From Sphaeroforma arctica JP610 (lineage: Eukaryota > Opisthokonta > Ichthyosporea > Ichthyophonida), in contig NW_014040516.1 of assembly GCF_001186125.1 (NCBI RefSeq), forward strand, positions 126,678 through 149,925: a DNA stretch of 23,248 bases. Direction: 5' to 3'. Positions 1 to 22,049 of this stretch are shown in pieces. Position 1 is the first letter of the stretch. Every line of letters starts with the position of its first letter. The notes under the pieces were generated by a model, which worked only from the letters and a program-made list of their open reading frames with translations, was not told the origin of the DNA and did no database searches. The position numbers were made by a program, and so were the translations under genes.

Positions 1-28
1 TATTGTATGTATATATATTTATATTTAT

Positions 29-73
<45 letters not shown>

Positions 74-132
74 CATATTGTAGGTATATTGTATGTATAT
101 ATATTATATATGGAATTATATATATATACTGA
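1..132. repeat. TG/TA microsatellite in intron
   Basis: Mixed (TG)n and (TATG)n/(TA)n simple sequence. It lies directly before the pyrimidine tract and acceptor of the ankyrin exon, so it is intronic. Confidence 0.85.
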
Positions 133-158
133 CGCTCTCTCTATCCACCTGCCCGCAG

Positions 159-280
159 CTGTGTACAAAGGTCATGTTGAGCTGGTGCATATGTTCACGC
201 AATGGGGAGCCAATCCCAATGCTAAGAACAAGGATGGCTTCACCTCCATCATGTATGCGTGCGACCAGGGCCATGTGGGG
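159..280 (+). CDS. Internal exon of an ankyrin-repeat protein (partial gene)
   Basis: This 122-base exon follows a pyrimidine-rich stretch and the acceptor GCCCGCAG, and ends at a GTATGC donor. It encodes YKGHVELVHMFTQWGANPNA followed by a second repeat start (KNKDGFTSIMYACDQGHVG). This is the ankyrin consensus: G-H-x-E-x-V helix, GA-x-PN turn, then D-G-x-T-x-x-x-x-A. It enters in phase 1 and leaves in phase 0. No further ankyrin exon is visible to the right before the convergent zinc-finger gene, so the rest lies to the left or in an exon I cannot recognise. Ankyrin repeats mediate protein-protein contacts; the function of the whole protein cannot be told from one exon. Confidence 0.7.
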
Positions 281-286
281 GTATGC

Positions 287-362
287 ACAATGTACTGTAC
301 GTGTCTGTGGGTGCCGTAAAACCCTAAACCCTAAAACAATGTACTGTACGTGTCTGTGGGTG
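287..362. repeat. 27-bp direct repeat flanking a CCCTAAA telomere-like tract
   Basis: A 27-base sequence beginning ACAATGTACTGTACG occurs at 287-313 and again at 336-362. Between the copies lies AAACCCTAAACCCTAAAA, about two and a half units of the plant-type telomere heptamer (CCCTAAA). It sits a few bases inside the intron after the ankyrin exon donor. Confidence 0.8.
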
Positions 363-436
363 TGGGGTGCAGGGTGCCTAGCAGCCTGCCTGTGGGCGAG
401 TTGCCTGTGACAATATGTTGAGGGTGGTGTGTTCGA

Positions 437-511
437 TTATAGCCGGAGTGTACTATATTTGGATGATGGTGTGTTTTATTTATAGCCAGAATGTGCTATA
501 TTTAGATGATT
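437..511. repeat. Diverged tandem duplication, about 42-bp period
   Basis: Two copies of a motif starting TTATAGCC and ending near ATATTTGGATGAT / ATATTTAGATGAT lie at about 437-469 and 479-511, with a few mismatches. No coding signal is recognised around them. Confidence 0.6.
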
Positions 512-643
512 GCATATCGCCTTGGCACCATAGTGTGTATGTGTGTCGATACTCCCACACCCGTTTCAACGGCCACGTGGTTCTATATATAGTTTGGGAT
601 TTGAAACATCTTCAAAATTGTAAAATGTTTTTGAATATATATT

Positions 644-688
<45 letters not shown>

Positions 689-747
689 TATTACTATACA
701 CCAACACATACTTTCATGCACAACTCTACACTCAAGGCCCAACATAC

Positions 748-1697
748 CGGTAGCGTCCGGCTTGATAGTCTTTGCAGTGCCCCCCTGGTCCTGTGCTTTC
801 CTCTTGACTGGCTGCGCCGTACCTGTGGTCCCCATTGGCTTACCCGCACCCCCTACCCCGCCCTCTCCAGTACCTGCATCCCCAGCAACAGTCGCCGCAC
901 CACTACCCCTTTCAAGCATCAGCACATCTCCGGCGGTTCCGCCCGTGCCTGGATGCGTACCAGGCATAGCCACCCCCGCGGCCTCTAAGTCCTTGCGTGC
1001 GTGTATGCGCATATGCCGCGCCAGGTACCCTTCACTCATGAACTTCTTGCCGCACTCCTTGCGCGTGCAGAAGAACTTGTGCTCTGCCGTGTGTGTCTTG
1101 GCGTGGTTAGCTAGAGAGGTGCCCCGACTGAAACTGGCCGTGCACCCCTTGAACACGCAGGGATAGTTGATGGAATGCTCGCTGAACACCTTCATCTGCC
1201 TGTCCGGGTTGACATGGGTGAGGGTCATGGTAGTAGTCGTGTTGTTGTTGTTGCTGCCGTTGCCGTTGGTGTTGTTGATGATGGGGTTGGTGTTGTTGTT
1301 GTTCATGTTGTGGTTGTTGTTGTTGTTAATCATATTAATACTATTGATGTTGTTGTTATTATTACTCAGGTGTGCTGTGCTCATATTCAGGGTCGCCAGT
1401 GAGTTGGCTGCCTGCGCCGTGTCCAGTTGTGAGTCTGAGCTCCCGCGACTGTGTTGGTTGTGCTTCGCTGCAAGAGGGTCCTGCCCGTCATTCATCTGCT
1501 GCAGCGTGTTGTTGCTCATCTGTTGTAACGTGGCCACGCCCGGTACCCCGTTGGCCATGGAGCCCTTAGCAGGGTCGCTCACGACACCACCCAGTATGCC
1601 ATGCCCCATTACGCCTACCGGCATGGCCGGGGGGGCGCTGAGTGCGTCCATGTAACTGCCTGGCTGTGGGAGAGCCTGTGCGTGTTGTTGTTGTTGC

Positions 1698-1746
<49 letters not shown>

Positions 1747-2405
1747 GCTGCGGTTGCTGCGGTTGTTGGTTGTGGTCCCGTCCTGGCGCGTGGGGGGCGG
1801 GTGCAGCTGACACCTGGGCAATTCTCAGCAGGTGTATCTCCGGGTACTGCTCACCCAGACCGCCCGTTGCCGTGGCCACATCGGTCCCATTTCCCGTGTC
1901 CCGGGTGTCCTTAGAGGACTCCATGCCATCCTGTGCACCCAACTTGGCCTCAGCCGACATCGCAGTAGTACCCCCAGGCTCCTGCCCCCCATTGGCACTA
2001 GCCACCCCGGCCGTATCCGGTCTCGCTAACTCACTACCGTTCGAGCCCATCCCACTCACCCCACCACTTGTAATGTCGTGTTCGGTGTGTGTCTTGACGT
2101 GGTCCAGGACATTTGAGGGGGTGCTGAACCGCTCATTGCACCCCTCCAGAGTACACGGAAAGGACAGGATGGTGGCGCTGGCATTGCCCAGAGAGTTGCC
2201 TATACCCCGCGCGTGTTTGACGCGTACGCTACGCGGCGGTATGGTTGCCCTGTTGTCGCATATCGCCTGTACCGAAGCGGGTGGGGAGGAGATGTGTTTG
2301 AGCACACGCGAATGAGTGAGGGTAGGCGTACAGCGGATGAGAGGCGGACGATGGGAAGACGCACCGGGAACGTTGGATGGGGGGGAAGTGCAGGGATGGC
2401 CGATT

Positions 2406-2453
<48 letters not shown>

Positions 2454-2483
2454 CGCAACGTGTTCAGGCATTGAGGAGAACAT
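748..2483 (-). CDS. C2H2 zinc-finger protein with poly-Q and poly-N tracts
   Basis: The reading frame is open from about 2404 down to a donor at 747 (ACCG|GTATGT). Three C2H2 fingers of C-x4-C-x12-H-x3-H type are visible. Finger 1 (CTLEGC...HVKTH) is at about 2155-2087, finger 2 (CVFKGC...HAKTH) at about 1159-1091, and finger 3 (CTRKEC...HMRIH) at about 1069-1001. Fingers 2 and 3 are adjacent; finger 1 is some 310 residues upstream, separated by low-complexity sequence including poly-Q and poly-N. It is probably a nuclear DNA-binding protein. The large frame has no ATG before finger 1. My model puts the start in a small exon 2483-2455 (MFSSMPEHVA, donor GC|GTATAT) spliced in phase 2 to the acceptor CAACAG|G at 2249; the acceptor TACAG is an alternative. 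Past 748 the open frame runs into a TG/TA repeat and is intronic. A phase-compatible last exon could be 404-331 (acceptor CACAG, stop TAG), but this is a guess. No closer family is recognised. Confidence 0.75.
1238..1352 (-). repeat. Poly-asparagine coding tract (AAC/AAT repeats)
   Basis: Interrupted AAC/AAT codon runs encode several stretches of 3-5 asparagines between zinc fingers 1 and 2, in the frame of the zinc-finger gene. It is low-complexity coding sequence. Confidence 0.8.
1683..1768 (-). repeat. Poly-glutamine coding tract (CAA repeat)
   Basis: An almost pure CAA run with a few CAG codons encodes more than 20 glutamines followed by histidine. The pure trinucleotide character makes its length likely to vary between strains. 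Other frames give poly-N, poly-L or poly-V shadows. Confidence 0.9.
2405..2453. repeat. TA/TG microsatellite
   Basis: (TA)n-(TG)n-(TA)n block. In my model it lies in the first intron of the zinc-finger gene, just inside the GTATAT donor. Confidence 0.85.
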
Positions 2484-4750
2484 AGAAACACTCTACAACG
2501 TGGCGTAGGTGGGGTGGGGGGTGATTGCTTGAGTCCAAGCTGATCTGAAGCCAAGTTGTCAAACTTGTTCGATGCAAGTGATGAGAAAGAGTCGCGCACA
2601 GAGTGCTAACGGTACTAAACAGGAACTAACTACAAACCAGACGACCCAAACAACGGTTATGTGAGTTCACAAGATAGATGTCGAGGCCGGACAGGCAGCA
2701 CGCCCGCCGACTGAAGCATAGAAGATATTGGCGATACAAATGCACTACATACGCAGGACGCCAAAAAATAACAGCTAAATGGAGACAGTTATACGTTGTG
2801 CCCAGGGTGGCTGCTCAGACACTTTGTGACTCACTCGCTCAGTGGCTGAGGCCCAAGTATTACGGGATATGTGTAGTGTACTGTTGGTCTACTTGTACAC
2901 TGGTGTGTCATTCGTGAGCAGGGTGTAGCGCCCACTGATGATCGAGCAGAAAAACGGTACAGTTGCAAACGTGTTATCAGTTAAACTTGAGTTTCTTTTG
3001 TTCACTACTGTGCATGTCCGTTGGCCGCATAAGGTAGAGGTACCTAGACTCGCTCGTCACACACTGGTAGGTGTAGTATATGCGAGACATGCTGGCACAT
3101 ACAAGTCACAGAGTCACAGCTCACTCCACCAAATTACTCGAAGCAGTGCATTAACTCACTTGACAGTCTGTGGAACAGAAGGGTTGGTCGTTGTTGGCCT
3201 CATCCGAGACCGTGTATTCCGGGCTAGCTGCGTTCCCGCACACTACACAGGTCATATCTCGAACGATTCGTGCCATTGTCGAGTTGGTATATACTGTGTG
3301 TATGGGGTAGTGGTTATTGCTGGTTCTATGGAGACCCTTCTGTGTTTCTGGGTGTGTAAGGACTAGGACTATGAGGTTTTACGAGATGCGACACTACTAT
3401 CAACAGTACATGATAGTCGTTTAGCCTGAGATGTAGAGATGATTAACGAAGTCACTTCGGGTCTGTGGCTTCGTATTACTAGGGACTTTAGATGTGATGC
3501 ATGCGGTGAATATTCCTAATTTGGTAAACTCTGTGTCCGGACTGCTTTTAAGCCCCCACAAGCTGTATGTTTAATACATAATACATACATCCAATACCGA
3601 TTGCATCCACTGTATTATACACGCGAGAGAGACGGCTATGTACGTATACCGAAGGTGCCTGTAACAGCTGTGTGCAAGTTTAGCGTAGCTAGCTTTAGGG
3701 TGCACAACGGTAGACAAGACAAGACAAAACAAGACCTAACACAGTGCAAATAACCCTAAACGAAGACGTTAGTGATTGACTTTTATGAAAGTTTGAAAAC
3801 CTCGCGGGTTGGGTTTCATTATCGCTTCATATTTTTTTTATACTCTTCTTCTCTTCTTCGTGCACACTCGCTCGGTCAATGACTGACACAGCCGTTATTG
3901 AAAATATGTAAAAAAAATAACCGAAGATGATTTAATAAACAACAAACCACAGGACACTATTATGTATTAAATATATAGTATGTTGTAAACTATCGCTGAA
4001 TTGGCAATCTTCCAGGCGATCTATAAGCTTGTTTACGACACACCATTGAAATGAAGATTTTCTGTTGATATGTGTTTTATACCAATTTCATCTTCTCATA
4101 CTGCACTGGCTGGCTTAAAATAGATTTATATATTGCAGTGGTGGTCTTCTTATGGGTCTTTTTAGGGGTCTAATTTTATCGGTAAAAGTAACTACGATCT
4201 CCCGCTCAACTCTGAGAAAGCCAACGGGCTGCCTATTACACTATGTACTTTCATTCCAAAAAAATAGAGAGCGAATAGATATCTAAAGGCCGTATATAGT
4301 ATGAATGTATGCATATATATTTTTAGCTTCGTATATATATATATTTACAATATATATTATATACGTATAGATATTTTCAAATAGGTTGCTAGTTGTTCAA
4401 CTATAAGCCTTGTGTGCATGCTTTTGTTGCGTGTAACGTGCAGGACTCTCAGTAAATAACGGACGCTGTGGAGTGGTGAGTACTGGCATAACTTAGAACC
4501 ACCAATACAAGCAAGCGTCGTTATATCACTGTTGCTGTTGCTATACTTTTGTCGGGTTGAGTGCATGCTGTATATCGAACAATATCCATCTAATCTAAGA
4601 GTAAGCAAGGACGAGAGATCAGGTTCTCCTTCATTTGTATATTTATATTACATATCTATACATTGACGTAGACTGCGGCAAAAGAACACCTTCTAAGGCG
4701 GGTTGACTATATAGAGACTGCTTATATAGTTTCTTTGAATAGCCATCAAT
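2484..4750. other. Intergenic region, no gene recognised
   Basis: This separates the divergent zinc-finger (-) and polo-like kinase (+) genes. It is moderately AT-rich. It contains a short AGACA-type pentamer run near 3714-3736, one lone telomere-like TAACCCTAAAC at about 3751, and AT-rich blocks at 3820-3990 and 4300-4375. Open frames here, for example 142 codons at 2938-3366, show no recognisable motif, repeat or splice context. No tRNA B-box was seen. Confidence 0.55.
4697..4739 (+). promoter_or_regulatory. Candidate promoter elements of the polo-like kinase gene
   Basis: Within 55 bases of the ATG are GGCGGG (4697-4702), two TATATAG boxes (4708-4714, 4723-4729) and TTTGAA (4734-4739). 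TTTGAA equals the animal CHR cell-cycle element and GGCGG resembles a CDE/E2F half-site; human PLK1 is a known CHR target. These motifs are short and could be chance, and the transcription start is unknown. Confidence 0.25.
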
Positions 4751-17547
<12,797 letters not shown>

Positions 17548-17870
17548 CAGCGCTAATAATAATCCAGCTGCAAACGTGAGCGCGATATAAGTCCATTTCT
17601 ACCTTGGTATATGCTCGTCCGTATTGTTTTAACGATTCCGATGTGCGGAGGTATTGGACCGGTTTAGAACTAGCTGTCGAGATGTGCGATCACTAGTGTA
17701 TGTACAACGGGAGTCAGGCAAGTCTAGCTGCTCAGCGGTATCATAATGGCTGTGGCCGCATGTATTGTGGCGGGTTTAGATTGGCTCTGTATCCACCATA
17801 CCACCATAGCCAGCTGCGTGAAGTAAGACATAGTATACATAGCACATCGATAATACACTTAACTAATTCA

Positions 17871-17876
17871 AATAAA
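17871..17876 (+). terminator. Candidate polyadenylation signal of the polo-like kinase gene
   Basis: AATAAA about 325 bases after the TGA at 17545-17547, before the convergent pyrophosphatase gene. The intervening sequence (17548-17870) holds no gene I can recognise. Confidence 0.35.
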
Positions 17877-17930
17877 TTAATGCAACCGTTTGCATTGCTG
17901 CTGCTGCAGTACATTCTTCCTTTACGTATA

Positions 17931-18033
17931 TAAATATATATATATATGTACCTATATATATTCATATGTATACATATGCTTGTAGTTTTACTTGCATATA
18001 TATATATGTGTGTGTGTGTGTGTATTATATATT

Positions 18034-18067
<34 letters not shown>
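17931..18067. repeat. TA/TG microsatellite between convergent genes
   Basis: (TA)n, (TG)n, (TA)n blocks between the polo-like kinase and pyrophosphatase 3' ends. Confidence 0.9.
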
Positions 18068-18068
<1 letters not shown>

Positions 18069-18106
18069 TAACACTACTTAAGATCCCCTACAATATCATG
18101 AATGAT

Positions 18107-18112
18107 TTTATT
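18107..18112 (-). terminator. Candidate polyadenylation signal of the pyrophosphatase gene
   Basis: AATAAA on the minus strand, about 118 bases beyond the stop codon at 18230-18232. Confidence 0.4.
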
Positions 18113-18229
18113 GTTCATTGTCTATTTCAATATATATATATATGTGTATATATATGCCTTAGGCCTTATAGTTACTCCGTGGAAAAATAATCGTTGGATG
18201 GTGTGATCTCTCATATTTAAGGTAGACAA

Positions 18230-19342
18230 CTACTCTTCATCTCCGCAGATAGCGTTTTGGACTGTAGGAATAAAGTCTTTCTTCCGTGAGACTAGATTGC
18301 CAATATTCATTACCAGTTCCTCATCAGCATTGACCTGCGCTTTGAATGCCTCGATAGCCAGTTCTCTCTCATCTTCTCCGATGAGTATCAAATCAGTATT
18401 TAGATTTACAATATCAACAATCGATAGGAATACGTACTTTGCGTCTTTCTCAATTTTCAGTTTCTTCATGGCTTCGGCGAGTGCCTCTTTCCGTGCCATC
18501 ATTGAAGCGGGGTCTGTTGTTTCCACAGTCGCCCAAACAACATTGTTCCCACACAGGTCGAATTCCTTGGTATCTGCACGCACTACCTCATCATCATCGA
18601 GATTATTGAATCCATTCGCTTTCGCTTTAAACATAGCGTCGGCATATGAATCGAGATCGCTCGTCTTAGATTGCTTCGCCAGGCATGTAAGCATCATCTT
18701 GTCGAGTTCTGTTGTCGTAGGCGAATTCAAATTCAGTGTATCCGAAAGAATAGCGCTCATCAATACACCTGCTATGACCTCACTCATGGGTTTGTTTGCG
18801 GAGCCGTAATAGGTCGCAACTATGGTAGAGGCACTTCCCACGGGCCTAATGTCTATACGAACGGGCGTATCAATTACCACTGTACTGGATTGTAGAGCGT
18901 GATGGTCCACAATCCCTACGATTCGATTTGTATCCAGATCCTGAGGGAGCTGTGTGATCTGGTTCACATCCACAAGACAAACACTCTTATCTGGAAAATC
19001 ACCAATGTATTCAGGCGCGGTCAAATTATATTGCTCCAACACCCATTTGGACTCATCGTTCATTTCGCTCGATCGCGCTGCGATGCCATCGAACAGGTCC
19101 GCGGCACCTATAGCCCCTGCGATAGAATCAGTATCAGTGTTCAAATGGCCGGTCCATGCACATCCCTTCACATTTTCGCGGAACGTATCCAAATCCAGCG
19201 CTGCGATCGGGTTTTTGAACTCGTTAAAACAATCATCCAGGGTCTTTGGCTCTTCTCGCAAGCTTCGGCAGGAGGCTGCTTTTACGCACGCCTGACTAGT
19301 AATAGCGATGGCGGTAAATATCCATGTTATAGTCACTTTCAT
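18230..19342 (-). CDS. Secreted family II (DHH/DHHA2, manganese-type) inorganic pyrophosphatase, intronless
   Basis: 370 residues in one uninterrupted frame from ATG at 19342. The predicted reaction is hydrolysis of pyrophosphate to two phosphates with Mn or Mg. All six metal ligands known from Bacillus subtilis PpaC have counterparts: GHLNTDTDS (H66, D70, D72), VDVNQ (D125), VDHHA (H147) and LSDTL (D201). H148 is also kept. The DHHA2 half has FKAKAN (K239) and the substrate-binding SRKKDFIP (R353, K354). Bacterial enzymes have about 310 residues. This one adds about 60 N-terminal residues starting with a signal-peptide-like MKVTITWIFTAIAITSQACV, so it probably enters the secretory path, or a vacuole, rather than the cytosol. 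One sequon (NLT, residue 106) is present. Oddities: the usual DHNE motif reads DVNQ, and HxNPDTD reads HLNTDTD. It has no introns, unlike the neighbouring kinase gene. An exopolyphosphatase of the PPX1/prune branch is the main alternative. Confidence 0.88.
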   Translation of the reverse strand: MKVTITWIFTAIAITSQACVKAASCRSLREEPKTLDDCFNEFKNPIAALDLDTFRENVKGCAWTGHLNTDTDSIAGAIGAADLFDGIAARSSEMNDESKWVLEQYNLTAPEYIGDFPDKSVCLVDVNQITQLPQDLDTNRIVGIVDHHALQSSTVVIDTPVRIDIRPVGSASTIVATYYGSANKPMSEVIAGVLMSAILSDTLNLNSPTTTELDKMMLTCLAKQSKTSDLDSYADAMFKAKANGFNNLDDDEVVRADTKEFDLCGNNVVWATVETTDPASMMARKEALAEAMKKLKIEKDAKYVFLSIVDIVNLNTDLILIGEDERELAIEAFKAQVNADEELVMNIGNLVSRKKDFIPTVQNAICGDEE

Positions 19343-19407
19343 GTCTGCCTGATACCAGAAAGGACCTCTTTAGTGAATTGTGTTCGATAACAACTAAATT
19401 ATTACAG

Positions 19408-19415
19408 TATTTATA
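19408..19415 (-). promoter_or_regulatory. TATA box of the pyrophosphatase gene
   Basis: The minus strand reads CTATAAATACTG, a good TATAAATA, about 66 bases before the ATG at 19342. That spacing suits a short 5' leader. Confidence 0.45.
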
Positions 19416-20269
19416 GTGGCTTTCAAATAGGAGCGGTGGCGAATGGAAGATAGTCAATCGGGTCACTGTTCTGCACTGATCTGTTGGTCTTGCCAATTTT
19501 CGTGCGTCTGTAGTCTGTACTCTGTACACTCTATGTAATTACGTATTTATTGTTTTTTATTTTTAAAAGCACGCATTCAGGTCTGTAGTACATAACTGTA
19601 TATTATAGATATTATCGTATATCAGCGCAGACTCCAGATAAAACGCACACCAGTCACAAGACTGCGCGGGGCGCGGGCCCGCAGGGCGCAGGCTCTAAAA
19701 ATAGTCGGATTTGTTTGTTCTCCCTTTAAAAATTATACACTTCTCTCTAGTAGAGTAGAGAGTAGAGACTCTATAGAGAGAGAGGGGCGGGCGGATGAGA
19801 CATGAGTGCGTTTGCTGTTTTTCGTCGTCAGTCCGTCAGATATGAAACTAAATATTTGTATGGTGAATAAAACAAGCATTTCTCCATAGCGGCAAAGCCT
19901 CCTTACTCATATGAAATAATTTTTTGTAAACAAACTCCTAAAGTTTGTTCTATTCAAACGAGAGGGTCTTTTTGGTCTTACACATATAAGCTGAGATTTT
20001 TATTGGAAAGTCAAGGACGGTACGTCGGTAATATATCCCTGAAAATCATTAATTTCGAATGTTGATTAAGACAATTTATTGGTCAAAACGTTCGCAAAAA
20101 AAAGCTACTTACTAATTGCTCCCGGCATACCAGACTTTTATTTTGGATTTTTATCAGAGACCAAGTATCATGTATTTACCAGTACAGGATGTAATAATGT
20201 AACTATGTTGTAAATATATTCACTCTATTAGAGAGTATAAATTGATAGCTGTATTTAGGCTTGTAGAGT

Positions 20270-20296
20270 GTATTTACTATTTAGCAGAGTAAATAC
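20270..20296. repeat. Perfect 9-bp inverted repeat (hairpin)
   Basis: GTATTTACT and AGTAAATAC flank a 9-base loop. No T-run follows, and no gene ends nearby. Confidence 0.8.
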
Positions 20297-20433
20297 TAAA
20301 TAGCTGTATGAATCGCTTGTTTTGTTTTGATAGTTTTTAATAAAAAAACAAACCCAAAAAAAAACAAACACAACAACGTGACACTGACCTGCTAAATACA
20401 TATTTATCTAAGTACATTACGTTATGCCGTTAT

Positions 20434-20447
20434 GGGGCCCGGGCCCC
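20434..20447. repeat. 14-bp perfect GC palindrome
   Basis: GGGGCCCGGGCCCC stands in AT-rich surroundings. A related shorter palindrome, GCGGGCCCGC, lies at 19673-19682. Confidence 0.9.
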
Positions 20448-20456
20448 TGGGGGTAC

Positions 20457-20695
20457 GGGATAGAAGTTGAACGTAAACGCATATTTGTTCATTTTGAAAC
20501 GCTATAACGGTGACAATGTAGTTAGAAACGCCCACCTAAGTTGTTTATAGAGTACTGGTTCATATATTAAAAACAGTACACACTTCCGTTTTTAGACCCG
20601 AAAACTGCACCTAGTATCATAGAAAAGACTATATATGGAATAAAAGTTTAACGTAAACGTATATTTATTCGATTTATAAAGGTTTTAACGGGAAA
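20457..20695. repeat. Diverged direct repeat, two copies about 178 bp apart
   Basis: About 55 bases around GAACGTAAACGCATATTTGT at 20457-20514 recur around TAACGTAAACGTATATTTAT at 20636-20694, roughly three-quarters identical by eye. They may be parts of an old mobile-element copy. Confidence 0.65.
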
Positions 20696-21114
20696 CCGTT
20701 TGAGGTCAGTGACACCCTACTAGTGACCGACCGGACACATTTTATATAACACTATTCTTATATTGATACGCGCAAGTCCAATACGTATAAGGTTTGATAA
20801 TTAACTCGGCGAGCTCCCTAGTGGTATGCTCGCCCTCTCTGTAGTCTTGTACATTGTATCTTCCCTCAATTGTTGTTCACTGTATACCTGTCAGCTGCCA
20901 CCACATGGCCTCGTGGCCTGACACCTCCACATCCCCAACTGTGGACAACTATCCGGTACTCTAAAACTCCAACTACACCAATGTCCATTCTAAACGCACG
21001 CATAATCTATCTGTAGTGCGTTTCGTTTCTGTGTCTGTATTTGTTATCTTTATTTGTTATCTTCTCAAATCCCTTTCGTGCGCCGGTTTAGTATTTTATC
21101 TCACACACCTAATA

Positions 21115-21190
21115 GTTCGGTACCTTAGTATTACATCCCCCCAAGTGCGGGTGGCCTACGGGCACAGCGCACTTCAATGATGTACCGAAC
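21115..21190. repeat. Nested inverted repeat
   Basis: Outer arms GTTCGGTAC (21115-21123) and GTACCGAAC (21182-21190) enclose inner arms AAGTGCG (21143-21149) and CGCACTT (21168-21174). A C6 run precedes the inner left arm. Confidence 0.75.
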
Positions 21191-21895
21191 AGCAAACGCA
21201 TATTCCATATAAAGCACCATGGTAGGTACTGATGCAAGATTCGGTCTCTCAAGGCGATATTAACGCCTTAGAATAAATAAACGCGTAGGTAAATTCTAAG
21301 TATCGTGAAAATATCACAGTAAATAAATGAAATAAGACATTTAGTTAAAGTTAGGTATGCCTCGTGAAAACAGCAATACTCTGAGGGATTCTGAGGCTGA
21401 GACATTGCCTATATATTTTCCACTCAGTACTGTTTCCGCTGGATTTTATTTAGTGTTTCGTTGTCGCTCTATTAGAAACTATGGTGTGTTTCGTTGGGGC
21501 GAATCTGAGATACTCATAAAATCCAATCTTTAGATAAAAAATAAATAAATAGAAATAAAAATACTCTTGATGTCCTTAGTTATTGTCTTAACCAATAACA
21601 TGCCACTTATCAAGAATTACCGACTTAGCCTTCATCAGACTGGCACATCTGGTTGGCTGATCGAAGGATCAACTAGGTAGCGTTAATAGTCCCTAGAAAC
21701 CTATATTCGGTTGAGCCATCTCACTACCGAAGTATTCAGATATAAATAAAGTTGGAAAGTAAATAAAGTTCTATTAATGGAACAAGACCAACTCTTTGTG
21801 TTTGGTATTTTACTGATGCCTTTAACGGCCTCGTCCAAAAATCGGATATGTAAAATGGAAAAGGTATTAACTAATAAAACCATTAAAACCATTTT

Positions 21896-22040
21896 AGGAA
21901 ACTTAAGTTCATCGTGCTATTAAGAGTACATTTAGGAAACTTAAGTTCCTCGTACTATTAAGAGTACATTGAGGAAACTTAAGTTCATCGTACTATTAAA
22001 ATGCGTTTATAATTTACGTACTGCTTAAGAGTACGTTTAT
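21896..22040. repeat. 38-bp tandem repeat, three copies plus a degenerate fourth
   Basis: Unit AGGAAACTTAAGTTCATCGT-GCTATTAAGAGTACATTT begins at 21896, 21934 and 21972, and a partial unit follows to about 22040. It lies about 400 bases from the integrase remnant, where an LTR would be expected. Confidence 0.85.
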
Positions 22041-22049
22041 AACATTGAC

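Noticed and set aside
1167-1655. Long Leu/Val-rich plus-strand frames
   Set aside because: These are the antisense of the poly-N/poly-Q zinc-finger gene; the minus frame has zinc-finger motifs and these do not.
2938-3366. 142-codon open frame starting with ATG in the intergenic region
   Set aside because: No recognisable motif, no splice or promoter context, and a composition like that of the surrounding non-coding DNA; a chance frame is likely.
21590-21670. CTGATGA-like box suggesting a C/D snoRNA on the minus strand
   Set aside because: No paired D box at proper spacing and no terminal stem; too weak.
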